Below, in pieces: positions 13,226 to 13,656 of a DNA stretch of 13,656 bases (positions are counted from its first letter, which is position 1; each line of letters begins with the position of its first letter). The stretch is taken from contig JAHFOH010000010.1 in the NCBI GenBank assembly GCA_023266955.1, positions 5,863 through 19,518 on the forward strand, given 5' to 3'. The DNA comes from Nitrososphaerota archaeon (GTDB lineage: Archaea > Thermoproteota > Nitrososphaeria > Nitrososphaerales > JAHFOH01). The notes under the pieces are model-generated. The model searched no databases and was not told the origin of the DNA. It was given only the letters and a program-made list of their open reading frames with translations. The translations under genes and the position numbers were made by a program.

Positions 13226-13656
13226 TTACTTTCTTACTCTGTCGAATCTAGCTGCCACGTCGTCCCAGTTTGCTACCTTCCACCACTCGTCCACATACTT
13301 GGCTCTGTCGTTCAGATAGTCGATGTAGTATGCATGTTCCCATACGTCGAGGGTTAAGAGGAGTGGTAGGCTAGGTGGGTGCATGAAGTTTTGTTTTTCG
13401 ACTTGGTAGATAATTAGTGAGCCCGACTCACCGTCGTATGTGAGGACAGCCCAACCCGCGCCCTCTACGTTCTTCGCAGCATCGCCGAATTGCTTCTTGA
13501 AGCTGTCTAAGCTCCCAAAGTCCTTGTTTATCTGATCTGCTATGGTTCCTCCAGGCGTTCCTCCACCTTTGCCGGGTGGCGCCATGTTGGGCCAGAAGAC
13601 GGCATGAAGTTTGTGACCACTAAGGTTGAAGCTAAGGTCCCTTAGTATACCTCGTA
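13226..13656 (-). CDS. sod: Fe/Mn superoxide dismutase, N-terminus cut by window edge
   Basis: The enzyme dismutates superoxide to oxygen and hydrogen peroxide. The minus frame is open from the window edge to the TAA at 13226-13228, about 142 residues, with the first third of the protein missing. The visible part starts in the second metal-ligand helix, FNLSGHKLHAVFWPNM, whose second His is a metal ligand. The glycine-rich MAPPGKGGGTPGG loop and a GSLDSFKKQFGDAAKN helix follow. The core then contains GAGWAVLTYD and LDVWEHAYYIDYLNDR, which supplies the Asp and His ligands. An ATG at 13583-13585 is internal, not the start. The NFMHPP segment resembles the crenarchaeal type, so the metal could be Fe or Mn. 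The gene converges on lysK and looks functionally unrelated to it. It suggests exposure to oxygen. Confidence 0.95.
   Translation of the reverse strand, partial: RGILRDLSFNLSGHKLHAVFWPNMAPPGKGGGTPGGTIADQINKDFGSLDSFKKQFGDAAKNVEGAGWAVLTYDGESGSLIIYQVEKQNFMHPPSLPLLLTLDVWEHAYYIDYLNDRAKYVDEWWKVANWDDVAARFDRVRK

Noticed and set aside
13226..13656. Superoxide dismutase as part of the lysine/arginine system
   Set aside because: It is on the opposite strand, convergent with lysK, with its own T-tract; no functional link is visible.

Overview
This is a chromosomal segment from an archaeon that makes lysine, and apparently arginine, on the LysW amino-group carrier protein. The likely source is the TACK group outside classical Crenarchaeota (Thaumarchaeota, Bathyarchaeia or a relative). 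The left edge carries the small subunit of archaeal DNA polymerase D, which classical Crenarchaeota lack. The LysW pathway is typical of TACK archaea and Thermococci. Starts are often TTG, Shine-Dalgarno sites are patchy, and TATA-like boxes sit at leaderless or short-leader distances. The exact lineage cannot be fixed from the sequence alone.

Layout. Positions 1-2363 are on the minus strand: the N-terminal part of PolD subunit DP1 (cut by the window edge), a small unrecognised protein, a SpoIIM/DUF95 membrane protein, and a protein with a C-terminal ACT domain. The ACT-domain gene diverges from argG across a short promoter region that contains a perfect 20-bp palindrome. Positions 2434-9217 on the plus strand form one tight seven-gene array: argG, argH, lysW copy 1, argX, argC/lysY, lysZ/argB and lysJ/argD. 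lysW copy 1 appears to start at CTG. A single Lrp/AsnC regulator (LysM-like) follows, with its own palindrome. A second array then runs lysW copy 2, homocitrate synthase, lysX and lysK. The right edge holds a convergent, partial Fe/Mn superoxide dismutase gene.

How the genes work together (known pathway plus inference). Homocitrate synthase opens the alpha-aminoadipate route. LysX attaches alpha-aminoadipate, and ArgX attaches glutamate, to the C-terminal Glu of a LysW protein. LysZ phosphorylates, LysY/ArgC reduces and LysJ aminates the carrier-bound intermediate. LysK releases lysine or ornithine. ArgG and ArgH finish arginine once ornithine has been carbamoylated elsewhere. Each ligase has its own nearby LysW gene, while kinase, reductase, aminotransferase and hydrolase occur once and are probably shared. 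Homoaconitase, homoisocitrate dehydrogenase and ornithine carbamoyltransferase are not in this window.

The main points of interest are the paired carrier/ligase sets, an ArgX whose specificity motif reads Gly-Ala instead of Gly-Phe, the CTG start of lysW copy 1, and the operator-like palindromes at the three regulatory intergenic regions. There is no gene-free stretch longer than 300 bases, and I saw no rRNA, tRNA, CRISPR array or insertion sequence.
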